From positions 11,160,001 to 11,224,000 of the forward strand of contig JASFXZ010000016.1 in the NCBI GenBank assembly GCA_032209605.1: a DNA stretch of 64,000 nucleotides. Direction: 5' to 3'. Of this stretch, positions 1-9,904 are shown piece after piece. Source of the stretch: Mactromeris polynyma (lineage: Eukaryota; Mollusca; Bivalvia; Venerida; Mactridae). The first letter of the stretch is position 1. Each line of letters starts with the position of its first letter. A program made the translations under genes and the position numbers. The notes beneath the pieces are model-generated. The model saw only the letters and a list, made by a program, of their open reading frames with translations. It was not told the DNA's origin and searched no databases.

Positions 1-1005
1 ATAAGTGATATGTTTAGCCTCAAACAAGTGATAAATGATTTTACAAGAAGAACCACAACGTCATCTATAACAATTGATTTGATCTTAGTAACAGATCCTG
101 AGAATATTTCAACGAGTGGTGTAATAGACTTTTTACTTAGTTAGTGACCACATGCTGAGATGTTGCACATGAAAGGTTTCTCGTGCATTTATCAGCAATC
201 CCTTGTGATGATGTTAATATTGCCTGGAATGTCTGTCTCTACCTTGCTCCTGTAAAAAGTTTACGCAGAACAAAGAACTGAAGAATGGATTGACTCTGAT
301 ATTTTGGAATGCATTAAGGCTCGAGATAAAGCTTTTTATAATTTTAAAAGAAGTAAAACTCAAGAAAACGTTATTCATTTTAAGTCTCTGAGAAACAAAG
401 CTAGATACGTATATGATCATGAATGAAAAAAAAACTTCTTTAAATCTTCATTCGAAAGTAACAAAATGACTAAGTTTCTCTGGAAAAGTCTGCAAAAATT
501 AGGCTTACCAAGTAAACATAGTCAGTGTTCTAATGATTTGTTTTGATAAACTTAAAGTAGCGGAAAAATCAATTCATTCTATTCTTCTGTTGCGGATAAA
601 CTTGTGAGTAAATTGCCAAAGACTTGTAATAAGTTTGGTACCAGTGTGTTTCAATTTTTTATTCTTCTAAAGGTGTTATACCCGACAGTTTCAAATGTTC
701 AATCACTACAAAAAAGAAAGTGTATACAGACTTGAACAATCTAAGTCCTAAAAAGGCATCCGGCCTAGATGGCATACCCTCACGCTTTGTTAAGGTCCAT
801 TCTCGCACATCGATAATCTTTCCATAATACAGGGTGTGGTCCCTGATGATCTAAACTACGCTCGCGTAGTTCCATTGTACAAAACGAATGATAAGACAGA
901 TGTCGGCAATTACCACCCAGTCTCAATCTTGAGTATTGTCTCTACGGTTTTGAGCGAGTTAAATACATTATGACCAACTAGAAGAATACCTTGTCCCAAA
1001 TATGC
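1..1005 (+). pseudogene. LINE (CR1/Jockey-like) remnant, endonuclease end and start of reverse transcriptase
   Basis: Translating in shifting frames gives first a LINE endonuclease C-terminus (SSITIDLILVTDPENI, around 60-115). RT N-terminal blocks follow: LSPKKASGLDGIPSRFVK around 745-795, then VVPLYKTNDKTDVGNYHPVS around 865-925. Many stops and frameshifts show it is dead. It is interrupted at 1006 by the Tc1 element and resumes at 2491 on the same strand with the next RT blocks, so both parts are one insertion. The family call rests on the APE-type endonuclease end and the RT block style. The 5' end lies outside the window. Confidence 0.75.
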
Positions 1006-1007
1006 TA

Positions 1008-2488
1008 GCGGAAAAAAGAAACTGTGCATGTGTATAATATGCTATAACTTAGGAGGTATGTAAGGAATCGCAATAAAAATTTCAACAGGGTTTTATCTTA
1101 CCTTTATTTAACACCAGCTCAATTGATATGGTTATTGAATCAGCTGCGTCTTAGATAGAGATCAGTTTTCAGAGACGTTCTCTAAACAAAGTTCAGCTCA
1201 TCAATACCGTGTATGTCCACCATTGGAATCGATGCATGCTTGACAACGACGCCGCATTGATGTGACAAGTGTTCTGAAAAAAATGCCTGGGGAATACCAT
1301 TCCAGATTCTGACAAGCGCACGTGATAGGTCAGGTAACGTCAACGGCTGCTTTTGGAGGCATCTCATCCCACACGTGTTCTATAGGCGACAAATCCGGTG
1401 ATATTGCAGGCCAGGGCAGCACATTCACATTGTTCTGGGTCAAAAAGTCGGTGACGACCCGCGCGACGTACGGGCGAGCGTTATCCTGTTGCAGCGTGGC
1501 GTTACGTTGCTGCACAAATGGAAGGACGTGAGGCCGTATGATTTCGTCACGATATCTGATGCCTGTAAGTGTGCCGTCTACAACCACAAGTGCTGTTCTA
1601 CCACGGGATGAGATGCCACCCCACACCATGACACTACCTCCGCCGAATGGACGTCGTTCAATCACACAACTGTCATGGAAACGTTCACCAACACGACGGT
1701 ACACTCTAGAACGGCCGTCGCTGCTGTCGAGATGGAACCTGGACTCATCCGTGAAAAGAATACGTGCCCAGTCCTGTTGCATGAAGTGCATGTGTCTTCT
1801 ACACCAGGCAAAACGTGCTACACGATGACGTTGCTGCAGAACAGGACGTATGGCAGGACGTCGTGGACGTATGCCTCGTTCACGCAATCGATTACGTACC
1901 GTTCGGGGACTGATTCTTCTAAGGCCAGGAATACTTCTAGCCATCAAAGAAGCAGTTCTGAGTCGGTCACGGAGATGAACCACCCGGATGTACGTATCCT
2001 GGCGAATAGACGTTACGCGTGGACGTCCTGATCGAGGCCGGTCTCTGGTTGCCCCAAACTGTTGGTACCGTCTCCACAAGGCGTCTACAGTATTTCGGTG
2101 AACGCCAAATTGTCTGGCAACGTCAGTATGACGTACACCAGCTTCAATCATGCCTACGGCGCGGCATCTGTCAGTTTCATTCAACCTTGGCATGGCGTAT
2201 CAACGACATTTTTCAAAATTATCCTGGTTTTGTGTCTTACATGTAACAACACTATGTTTTAACACAGGTTTAGGCGACAAACGTGTTTGCAATTGACTGC
2301 TGCACGAAAAAAAAGTGAAAAAGAAGACGTTAGCCTGACAGGCAAACTACCCGTGCAACTCATGCACTGGCCAGTGTAAATGACCGAGAGGGATACACAA
2401 CTTACCTGTGTAAAGTTTCAAGCTTTAATTATATATAAAATTGAAGGATATATGAACATTTTACACATGCACAGTTTCTTTTTTCCGC
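1008..2488 (-). mobile_element. Tc1/mariner-family transposon, nearly complete
   Basis: The ends form a perfect inverted repeat of 29 bp (1005-1033 against 2463-2491, including the shared CTAG), with one further mismatch-tolerant extension. The outermost bases read gcggaaaaaagaaactg. TA dinucleotides at 1006-1007 and 2489-2490 are the expected target-site duplication. The element is 1481 bp and carries a minus-strand DD34E transposase. It sits inside the RT of a LINE; removing it and one TA joins the two LINE halves. Perfect TIRs suggest a fairly recent insertion relative to the very degenerate host LINE. Confidence 0.92.
1201..2193 (-). pseudogene. Tc1-like DD34E transposase, two frameshifts
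   Basis: The protein begins MPRLNETDRCRAVGMIEAG, a paired helix-turn-helix DNA-binding region over about residues 1-110. The DDE catalytic domain follows: FTDES gives the first Asp, QQDNARP the second, and SPIEH the Glu 34 residues later, so DD34E. It cuts and pastes the element by binding the TIRs. The main frame stops at 1330. A second frame (LPDLSRALVRIWNGIPQAFF) continues the family sequence from about 1365. A second shift in a run of seven A at 1277-1283 is needed to reach the normal C-terminus (RRRCQACIDSNGGHTRY), which ends at the TGA at 1201-1203. With both shifts undone the protein would be of ordinary Tc1 length (about 330 residues). As read, it cannot make a complete transposase. 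Confidence 0.9.
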
Positions 2489-2490
2489 TA

Positions 2491-3345
2491 GTATAATATA
2501 TTATGTGAGTTTCAGTCTGGATTTAAAAAAGTATTTTCTACTGATGTCTGCTTGATTCATCTTACAGATCATATTTGCTATCAAAATGGACAAGGGGCAT
2601 TTTGTTGGCATGGTCCTTTTAGATCTTCAGAAGGCTGATACCGTAAACCACTCAATTTTATAAATGAAACTCAAGGCGATGGGTCTGACTGAAATGTCCG
2701 TCAGATGGTTTACTTTTTATTTATCTGATAGAAGTCAGTTAGTTGAAATTACAGGTATATACTCATCATCAGCTACTGTATCTTGCGGTGTGCAACAATG
2801 GTCTATTTTAGGGCTATTGCTTTAAATTTTCTTATCTATGTAAATGATATGTCTGCTGTTATCAGAAATAAAGTTACTACTTAATGCAGATGACTCAGCA
2901 ATTCTTGTGCCCGGTAAAAGAAAAACTCGACATCGAAACATCGGTAAAAAATCCCATTCCAAACTTGGTATAAGCTGTAACGGCCAATCTAGTGAATCAA
3001 CAACATCAGTTAAATATCTTGGAGTTACCATTGATCAAAAGGTGTCATTTGTGTCTATGGCAACGTGTGTTATTAAAATATCCAATGCAAGGTTAAAGTT
3101 CCTGTATCGTAAAAGTGAATTCCTAACTATGCAAACAAAGAAACTTGTGTTCTCTTCCCTTGTTCAATGCCACTTTGATTGTGCATCATCAGCCTGGTTT
3201 AACAGTTTACCACAAGATTTAAAGAATAAATTGCAAGTCTCACAAAATAAACTGGTAAGATTTGTATTGAACTTACATCATAGATCACATATTGGCACAG
3301 AACATGTTTCCTGTTTAAATTGGATACCCGTACAAAGTAGAGGGA
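2491..3345 (+). pseudogene. LINE reverse transcriptase, second half (continues 1-1005)
   Basis: After the Tc1 element the RT resumes with NILCEFQSGFKKVFSTD around 2494, then MVLLDLQKADTVNHSIL around 2608-2660, a mutated GVPQGSILGPLLF block (GVQQWSILGLLLFLIYVND, 2788-2845), and the catalytic YADD box present as NADDSAIL (2885-2908). The thumb and C-terminal part follows in a different frame from 2844 (KYLGVTIDQKVSF, then HHRSHIGTEHVSCLNWIPVQ, ending near 3345). Several frameshifts and the altered catalytic box make it inactive. Beyond 3345 the expected continuation is found only on the opposite strand. Confidence 0.85.
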
Positions 3346-3538
3346 ATAAAAGTGGCAGACTGTTCCAAACACACCAACCATTGAAAGCAAAAGATTTCTT
3401 TCCAAAACGCTTGAGTTTAGGAACTACAAATCTCTTACATTCTGACATTAAATAATTTGTTCCATCAGAGGTAACATCAGCATAAACTGAACGAAAGCTG
3501 ATCCGCAGTGATAAGAGATTCTCTTTAGGACCGTACAC
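3346..3538 (-). pseudogene. LINE C-terminal segment in inverted orientation
   Basis: Read on the minus strand, this segment gives SECKRFVVPKLKRFGKKSFAF followed by VWNSLP. This is the typical extreme C-terminal end of CR1/Jockey-like LINE polyproteins and the part that should follow the plus-strand sequence ending at 3345. It therefore looks like a local inversion of roughly 190 bp at the 3' end of the same LINE. A separate fragment of a related LINE inserted tail-to-tail is the alternative. Confidence 0.6.
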
Positions 3539-3589
3539 TATTACGGAAAGTGGAAGCTACTGTCATCTGGGAGTGGTCCATCAAAGAGA

Positions 3590-4243
3590 ATATCAACGAT
3601 GCTTGTTTGACACTTCGCAGGACATTTTTCAGTGTATGTAATGGTATAGATCCAACATCAATAAGCCCTGTAACTTTCAGCGGTCATTCTACCTAAGACA
3701 TTATATGGATGTGAATTATGGAATTCCTACTCAAAGGATGACATTCAACGACTTGAAACATCTCAAAATACATGCTTGAAGGTTATACAGAATGTGCCAA
3801 GATGGTCGTGCACAGCATTTACTCGCTGTAGCATAAATATTGACAGCATGGAAACTCAAATAGACTATAAGAAATTACAGTTCTTCGGACAATTGTGTAG
3901 GCTACCTAGTAAGTTCCTAGCGAAGACCATATTCGTTCATCGTCTAACACGATTTTGTAGTGGAGGTTGCCAATACTCCGGTTTTATTCCTGACATGTAC
4001 CGCATATTATGTAAATACTCACTGACTAACATCATGTATGATTATATCCAGAGTGGTTACTTTCCGGTGAAAGCAAGATGGAAACAAACTTTGAAAACCT
4101 GTGTGTTAAATCCAGCCAATCAATGTCAGCTTAACAACATTGGTCTTGACATAAATGAGAAGGTCACAGAATGTGTTCTCAGCGTAGATAGATGTTCGAG
4201 TCTCAGTTTTAAAACCATTGTTGTGAGGGTGCAGGCGAGATAG
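3590..4243 (+). pseudogene. C-terminal fragment of a second LINE-type ORF2
   Basis: Frames around 3590-3776 and the open frame 3776-4243 give a continuous-looking tail: HYMDVNYGIPTQRMTFNDLK, then KVIQNVPRWSCTAF, KLQFFGQLCRLPSKFLAKTI, and GFIPDMYRILCKYSL. This layout resembles the post-RT C-terminal region of bivalve LINE polyproteins, with a 'lines one cluster as boundary, L-x-FFGQLCRLP' style block. At least one stop or frameshift lies near 3760. There is no RT domain, so it is a 5'-truncated remnant. The family call comes from recalled similarity only. Confidence 0.55.
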
Positions 4244-4328
4244 TTATCAAGTGTGATAGTTTGATTCAGTACCCAGTTATAATAGAATGGCGGAAGGAGA
4301 TTAGCTGTACAGTTTTCGTGAATCAACG

Positions 4329-4985
4329 ATGGCATCACATCAAGAACATCAGGATCAAGAATCGAGTCGTCAGAGGAGACATGGAATAGAATTAGCTGAA
4401 AGTAGTAGGAGGGAGAGACATATGCAACTGATTAAGGAACAAAAAGAGCAGTTACTTTCGCATAGGTGGAATAAGCCGTCATACCAACAGAATGCACATA
4501 GTGTTATGAATACTTCAAATTATTTAGAGGAAAGGGATGGTGCTGGTTCCAATGAAATGACAAATCTTGAATTATCAAGGGAGATAATAGACTTAGATAC
4601 AAAACTGAAACAGATGTCAACTGATAGAGAGTTAAATAGAACAATGAACTAAGACGATACAAATGAAGTATTAGAAAGTTTGAGCAAGAAATAGAAGTGC
4701 TACAAGATCATAACAGCACACTAAATGATATATTGGGTCTTAGAAGGAATCATAGTGACCAGGAAGCTAAACTTAAAACCTTCGAAAGAGATTTAGAAAG
4801 TAAACTAGAGAGAATGGATATGTGGAACCAAACACTAGAAAAGAGAGATATTGCTATATCTAGGCGAGAGCAACAAATTGATGCACAAGAAAAAGACTTC
4901 TAGAGCTGCAATGAAACATGTCTAAGAAGTTCCAAGAAATAGAACAAAGTTTTAAACTCAGAGAACGACAATTATTAGGGCGCCA
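4329..4985 (+). pseudogene. Coiled-coil protein frame, broken (possibly retroelement gag/ORF1)
   Basis: Two open stretches (4329-4652 and 4697-4903) and the sequence after the stop at 4903 read as one charged helical protein if single-base shifts near 4650 and 4903 are allowed. The second part shows heptad-like spacing (KLKTFERDLESKLERMDMWN, ISRREQQIDAQEKDF), as expected for a coiled coil. The start MASHQEHQDQESS follows an A-rich context. It precedes a tRNA-like insertion at 5011. I recognise no specific family. An ORF1/gag of a retroelement is plausible because it lies between transposon fragments, but a host gene fragment cannot be excluded. Confidence 0.45.
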
Positions 4986-5010
4986 AAAGTCAAAGGATGA
5001 GAAAGATGTG

Positions 5011-5084
5011 CAGCCTGACCGAGACTCGAACCCGGGGCGTTTCACTTAAAGGGCGAATGCTCTACCGACTGAGCTACCCGGCCG
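5011..5084 (-). repeat. tRNA-Lys(UUU)-like sequence, probable SINE head
   Basis: The minus strand folds as a tRNA: acceptor CGGCCGG with a 6/7 match at the 3' side, D arm tagctcagtcggtagagc (also a good A box), anticodon stem ttcgc/gtgaa around a loop with TTT, and T arm ccggg-ttcgagt-ctcgg (B box). Position 33 is C rather than U and the acceptor has a mismatch, so it is more likely a tRNA-derived repeat than a working tRNA gene. It is flanked by a perfect 9-bp inverted repeat (aaagatgtg at 5002-5010, its complement at 5089-5097). Confidence 0.6.
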
Positions 5085-5097
5085 CTTACACATCTTT

Positions 5098-5406
5098 TCC
5101 CCTTATTGTGAATTAGTCGGTACCGTGACATTCAGAATACGACATTTCGGCTTCATGGCTGTACTAAGTGTAAAACTGCCACTGTACACGATTACCGAAC
5201 CCCGTAGGTTTACATGTTACTGAGAAATAAGTCTCCGTAAGAAGGGTGGGTGAGACGGCTCCTTCTTGAAAAACTCCAAATATGAAGCCTCGGCTCTGGA
5301 TGTTGGGAGTATGTTCCACATTGTATTGGTACAGAGGAAAACAGGCGAATACTGTACGTGAACAATTCGTAAATGTGAAGGATATCAGGTCTCCTGGTTA
5401 CAGAAT
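5098..5406. other. No gene seen
   Basis: I found no open frame, tRNA, or recognisable repeat in this stretch between the tRNA-like element and the TRIM-like pseudogene. Confidence 0.5.
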
Positions 5407-6221
5407 CTAATAGTCTTTATGTTCTAGAACTGAGTCTGATTTTATGGTTTTCGTTACTCTGACTGACAGACTTAAGATCTGGAATGTCACTGGTTGTTTA
5501 TATGATACGTACATTTTTTCAGGATAATATTCAACAGCCAAAACAAAAACCATATAGTTCGAATGACCTTTCACTGAAAGTCCAACTATATTCGTTAGTA
5601 TCCTTAACCATTGTTTATTGACAAAAGTGATCGCCACTTCTTTATAGGTATAGTTGTTATATGTGATGGCACGTTATCAAATTTCATGACAGGAGACATC
5701 ACTTCAGTGCCGATGTCAATCTTCTTCCCTTTTTTGTTGTAGTGATCAATGGTCACAAGATGTTTGTCAGAAATTGCAGTCATTCCTGTCACGGAATAAT
5801 TATTTTCTTCGTTAGGATATGGAATGTCAAAGTCTCGGTTGAAGTGAAACTCATCTTGATATTGACCGTCTTCAGCGTCTGATCCTTGCCTGATATTTAT
5901 ATAAGCAATGGACGCTGACACGGCTGTTGTAGAATAGAAGGCATTGTAGATTGGTCCATTAGAGTATGATCTAGAGTGTGTACGATAACAGGACTGACAA
6001 TAATATTCATTACGTTCAGAGCGTTATCCAACTGCCTGCAAGTGATCACCTGCGGTGTTACACGGGTCACAGTCGATCTCAAATGTATAACTATTGTACA
6101 CTGATGCGGTAGCACCTGCCTTGTCTTCCTGTCTCACTGAACTCTTGCATACTGATATGGTCGCGCTAGGATCGTCTGAACACACTCTCCATATTTCCCA
6201 ACATTTTCGTCTTTCTAACAA
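5407..6221 (-). pseudogene. B-box/TRIM-like (TRIM-NHL style) protein pseudogene
   Basis: Three overlapping minus-strand frames read as one protein. From 6221 it contains YTFEIDCDPCNTAGDHLQAV and then, after a frameshift near 6050, NEYYCQSCYRTHSRS. Together these form a B-box zinc finger with the Cys/His spacing of invertebrate TRIM2/3/56-like proteins. From 5921 the C-terminal half reads VTGMTAISDKHLVTIDHYN and ends (5407-5637) with YVSYKQPVTFQILSLS. These are typical propeller-like repeat strands of bivalve TRIM proteins. No RING domain is seen and the central coiled coil is shortened. Such proteins are usually ubiquitin ligases or adaptors, and bivalves carry large TRIM families. Frameshifts indicate a dead copy or retrocopy. 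Confidence 0.65.
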
Positions 6222-6291
6222 TACTACACTGTCTAACTGAAATGAGAATGAAAGAAAGAAAGCATTTATATCAGGGGAGGGTGGGAGGTAA

Positions 6292-6443
6292 AATATCGTC
6301 TTATGTGTAGCCTGCCATAACGTGGAATGACCGTTAATATCGTCTTATGTGTAGCCTGCCATAACGTGGAATGACCGTTTCGTGTACTAACCGCACTAAT
6401 TTCTCGTGCTTTTCACGGTCTATGCCCTAGGTAAAACCAGTTT
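6292..6443 (-). repeat. 3' direct repeat of the YR retrotransposon, with 44-bp partial duplication
   Basis: Sequence 6336-6443 (gaatgaccgtttcgtgtact, then a CCTAGG-containing end) matches 10720-10827 at about nine bases in ten. Its first 44 bp are duplicated in tandem at 6292-6335. In Ngaro-like elements an A repeat lies internal to a B repeat at this end, and the 44-bp duplication may be a vestige of that structure. Confidence 0.75.
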
Positions 6444-6805
6444 CGCCAAACATAAATTATTTATCATCTAAAATCATAGTTTATAAACAACAAACACCAT
6501 GTAGGTCTGGCAATGGCAGACTACTGTTCGACAGAAAAAGAACGGGTCATATAAACATGGGTAAGCCTCCCATCTGCATAGCGCTTTTATGTTCGATACA
6601 AGAATTTCCCTCGCTCTAGTATATGACATGTGTGAAACATCCTTGAGGTAATAAATTTTGCTTCTTCCGTCGTAAACAATGTTCCTGAATAAGAACTGTT
6701 CTTAAACGCTAGTCATGTTAGCAAGCTTTAAGTACTCTTCTAAATGTTTTACAGGGCAAGTCATAGTTTATGTTCTAGCAATCACCGACGAACCCCCCTT
6801 ACGTT

Positions 6806-6927
6806 TTTGGTCAGTTCTACTACATCTAATAGTCAGACTTGCCTGGTTGGTCAGTTCTACTACATCTAATAGTCAGACGTGCCTGGTTGGTCAGTTCTAC
6901 TACATCTAATAGTCAGACGTGCCTGGT
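6806..6927. repeat. 40-bp tandem triplication in the recombinase region
   Basis: A 40-bp unit (gcctggttggtcagttctac then tacatctaatagtcaga) occurs about three times in a row. It lies exactly where the recombinase frame is lost, so it interrupts the 3' part of that gene. Confidence 0.85.
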
Positions 6928-7150
6928 TGCCGTCGATACAAACGTCGCTACGTTTAAGCCTGACCAATTCGTCCAGCCTTAGAAAACCAGCAAAACTTAA
7001 AAGACACATGGTGACAAATCTTAAGTTAGACAGATTGGTAAAAGAACTATAGCAAGAGACTATTTTCCTGATGTCATCTGGGGAGAATGCTATTTTCTTA
7101 TTAACTGGTCTAGCCACAATCCTGATAATATTGACATTATTTGTTTGTAG
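6926..7150 (-). pseudogene. Tyrosine recombinase (YR) of the retrotransposon, fragment
   Basis: The minus strand reads VARPVNKKIAFSPDDIRKIV and then LRFVTMCLLSFAGFLRLDEL followed by VRLKRSDVC. The FLR-x-x-EL box is the first catalytic Arg region of phage-integrase-like tyrosine recombinases, preceded by the helix-rich core-binding boundary typical of DIRS/Ngaro recombinases. The later HxxR and Tyr boxes are not found. The frame is replaced after 6926 by the 40-bp triplication. The enzyme would integrate the circular cDNA of the element. This copy is inactive. Confidence 0.75.
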
Positions 7151-7269
7151 CCATTATATTGGTGGTTATTTCCGTTTTCAACTTATTTCAGGTGGCAAGA
7201 GCCTACAATCGGCGGCTATCCACCATACAAGCTCTTTGGGTGAAATTCAATGTCAATATTCTTATGAAA

Positions 7270-7351
7270 TAAAACCCACCTGTCGTAAATGAGTTCCGGC
7301 CTGTATCATTCCGACGGCTCGGGCGCGTTCTTCTTCAGTCATTCTCACCAT
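7270..7351 (-). pseudogene. Second Tc1-like transposase N-terminus, fragment
   Basis: The minus strand from the ATG at 7349-7351 reads MVRMTEEERARAVGMIQAG. This aligns with the start of the Tc1 transposase at 2193 (MPRLNETDRCRAVGMIEAG), with about half the residues shared. The match is lost after about 25 residues. It lies within a stretch (about 7165-7840) that does not fit the YR element and is probably a degenerate Tc1-type insertion. Confidence 0.5.
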
Positions 7352-7839
7352 GTTTTGTGTTTTTCAAAAAGGATTTTCATCAGCAATGACAAAAGTGTAC
7401 ACGAACACGTGCAAATATGTGTCCATGCCCCGCACGTGCAAAACGTGCTATAAACGTCAATACGCCAAATACGATTAATTTCATAGCGAGCCGGCTAAAA
7501 AATATCAATAATTCGCTGCATTACCTGTTCAAATATCGGTATGTGAAATGTTGTGTGAATACATGCATTGTTAGAAAAATAATAATACAATATAAACTGA
7601 CCGATTAGGAATTTTGTATGCGGAACATGCTTATAAATGCGTGTATACAAGTACTAAAACTGCATTATATACGTATAGCCAGCACCTTACTCGTAAATCT
7701 ACGTGAATCGAAAATGCTTCTACAAGATTTAGAATTCGCAAAAATGTTCTGACATTGGGTAAACTCCAAAACGTCTTGCACAAAGTCACGTTTAACAAAA
7801 CCCTGCTTAAACAAAATTGGCCAAATTGAAGAACTGTGC

Positions 7840-8335
7840 CATTTGGGTCCCGTGTCCTTTACTTTGCAACAAATGAAATATAGTCTTGTTTACATGACAA
7901 ATGGGTGGTACGACCCAATTGTTACCTACTGACCAGTCCTGAGTAAAAGCGTCCACCGCTTCTGTTTGAAAATCATCGAACTTAGAGTTGTATCTGTACG
8001 TTTAGCGATTGCCATACGAAGCGAAACGATCTACATCATAAGGACCCCAACGATTTTGCATAAAGTGAAAAAAGTCTGGCGTAACCTCCCACTCGTCTGT
8101 ATTTCTAACTTTGCTAATGTTATCTGCGATCGTGTTGTGTTCCCTCGGAACCCACTGAATGGAAAGATCGATGTTATGTGACATTCATAGTCGCATAATT
8201 GATAACGCTTCAGTCTGTAATTCTACGTTAGAACTGCCAACCTTTACAATATGTACACACGTCTGTGAATCTGAAAACCATTTAACTCTTGTGTTAGCCA
8301 AACAATGTCCGTAGGCCATAAGAGCTAGATGAGGT
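7840..8335 (-). pseudogene. RNase H domain of the YR retrotransposon, interrupted
   Basis: From 8335 downwards the minus strand reads HLALMAYGHCLANTRVKWFS and DSQTCVHIVKVGS, with SDSQ corresponding to an RNase H Asp block. From 8184 it gives IQWVPREHNTIADNISK and NRWGPYDVDRFASYGNR, the characteristic C-terminal RNase H/connection of DIRS/Ngaro polyproteins. Near 7950 it continues as DAFTQDWS then NNWVVPPI. The N-terminal part of the domain is separated from it by the 8336-8578 insertion. The frame changes once near 8185. Confidence 0.75.
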
Positions 8336-8578
8336 GCGTTTTTTAGAGGTAGGAAAGGTAGAATTCTACCTAGCTCTACGTAGAAAAAGTAGCGGCGCCG
8401 TTTCTTAGACGTAGGAAAAGTAGCCCCTATCTTTAGATAGGTACTACGTGTTTTGACTGTGCTAGCTTTGCTAAACAAAATGGCGTCCATGCGGAACAGT
8501 GTCGTCTGGTCTGGCGGGCGCCATTTTATAGCTAGCGAAGCGTTCAAGCGTTTTTTAGACAGCTACCTTTTCTACATT
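8336..8578. repeat. Miniature TIR element inserted in RNase H (copy A)
   Basis: This piece begins gaggtaggaaaggtag and ends with a related inverted sequence (tagacagctaccttttct), 14 of 18 bases matching. It also has an internal inverted pair around aaaatggcgtcc. An inverted, diverged copy of its core lies at 31637-31905. It interrupts the RNase H reading frame, and its own short open frame (LAIKWRPPDQ...) is a by-product rather than a gene. Confidence 0.65.
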
Positions 8579-9001
8579 GGCTAACTTTTCTTGCTTACTT
8601 TATGTAGAACTTTTATGAGCTTCCTGAATGGAACATGTATCATGAAAAACACTGACATCCGATTGTACAATATATGCCCCGCACCCTGACTGGCTAGCAT
8701 CAGATTACACAATTGTCCGGGTTGGCCTGTAAACAGTCAGTTGTCTGCGGTTAACCGAGTCCAAATTTAAAAGCCAAAACTGGAGTTCCGCTATAGTTTA
8801 TCTGTGTTTATACAATAACGACGATCCCATGAAATTCTGCTTTCTATCTCGATAAAGAGAAATCTGGTCATAAGGCGTGCTACGTTCCCTATTACATGTA
8901 TCATAGAAATCAATGTGCCCGTGCATACGGCCAAACCGCGTGCAGACGCGTGTGAGAGTGAGTCAAGTACAATCTGTATAGATAACTTACATTCTGCTAT
9001 T
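8579..9001 (-). other. RT to RNase H connecting region, degenerate
   Basis: This lies between the RT stop and the inserted TIR element. In an intact element it would code for the RT connection and the beginning of RNase H. I see no clean frame here. Confidence 0.4.
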
Positions 9002-9856
9002 CTACGTGAGGGGTATAGATATTGTGAAATCTAGAGAGTTCCACCAGATGGCTATCCATTCTAATTCTTGAACAGGATCCCAAATTGATTTATCTTCGTT
9101 TGTAACGAAACCGGCCTGATGCAAACTATTTAATACGAATTTGGAGTCGTTGCGTGCAGAAACCAGATCAGAATTAGTACCGCACCCGTCGTCTAAAAAC
9201 TTAACTATCTTAATGCTGTTTAGGCGCCAATATTTTACCATTTCTCTCAAAACCTTAGTGAAAATAAAGGGCGCAGAACTCAAGCCGAACGGAAGCACAG
9301 TATAGCAATAATATTTCCCGTTAAAGGAAAACCCTAGAAAGGCCTGGTGTTCCGGGAAAATATCAATGTGGTAGTAGCCTTTAGACAAGTCAAACTTGAA
9401 ACAATAATTGTTTTCGTTGAAATAATCTAGAGCGACACGCCAATCTTCAAAAGTAAGTTTTTCCTTCCAAACTGAACCGTTAACTAGCCTAAGATCTAAG
9501 ATAAGTCTCTTTTTGCCAGATTTTTTCACGGACACACTTAATGGATTCACTATCTTTGGTATAAATGGAGTCTCTACAATATACTGAAAATGTAACATTT
9601 CTTCTATTGAAGAGTGTACAAAATCCGAATGTTCTAAGGCTGATTTATTGTTTCTAGAAAAAGAAATATTTGGAGTTTCGATAAAAGGAAGTTTATACCC
9701 GTGTGTCAACACATCTAGAATATCTTTGTTAGTTCCGATATTTTGCCAAAATGAAACATGTTTTCTCAATCTACCTTTAACATTATTTTCTATACAATCT
9801 GAACTTGAGTGAAACTTATATTCAAAATACTCAACTTGATAAATCGTCTTGCTCAA
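9002..9856 (-). pseudogene. Reverse transcriptase of the YR retrotransposon
   Basis: An uninterrupted 284-codon frame carries the RT core blocks in order: NPLSVSVKKSGKKRLILDLR (about residues 104-123), FKFDLSKGYYHIDI with the first catalytic Asp (about 153-166), YTVLPFGLSSAPFIFTKVL (about 184-202), and VKFLDDG as the FLDD form of the YxDD box (about 217-223). This matches the DIRS/Ngaro branch, where the box is usually YLDD. RT would copy element RNA in cytoplasmic particles. The domain itself looks intact but lacks an intact gag, RNase H and recombinase around it, so the element is dead. Confidence 0.85.
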
Positions 9857-9904
9857 AAGTACATAAGTAATAGTTATCGTTTACTGCTGTTGTTTGACCT
9901 CTCT

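Noticed and set aside
1322..2262. Plus-strand open frames over the Tc1 element
   Set aside because: These are antisense shadows of the minus-strand transposase.
5011..5084. Functional tRNA-Lys gene
   Set aside because: C at position 33, an acceptor mismatch and an inverted-repeat surround favour a tRNA-derived repeat.
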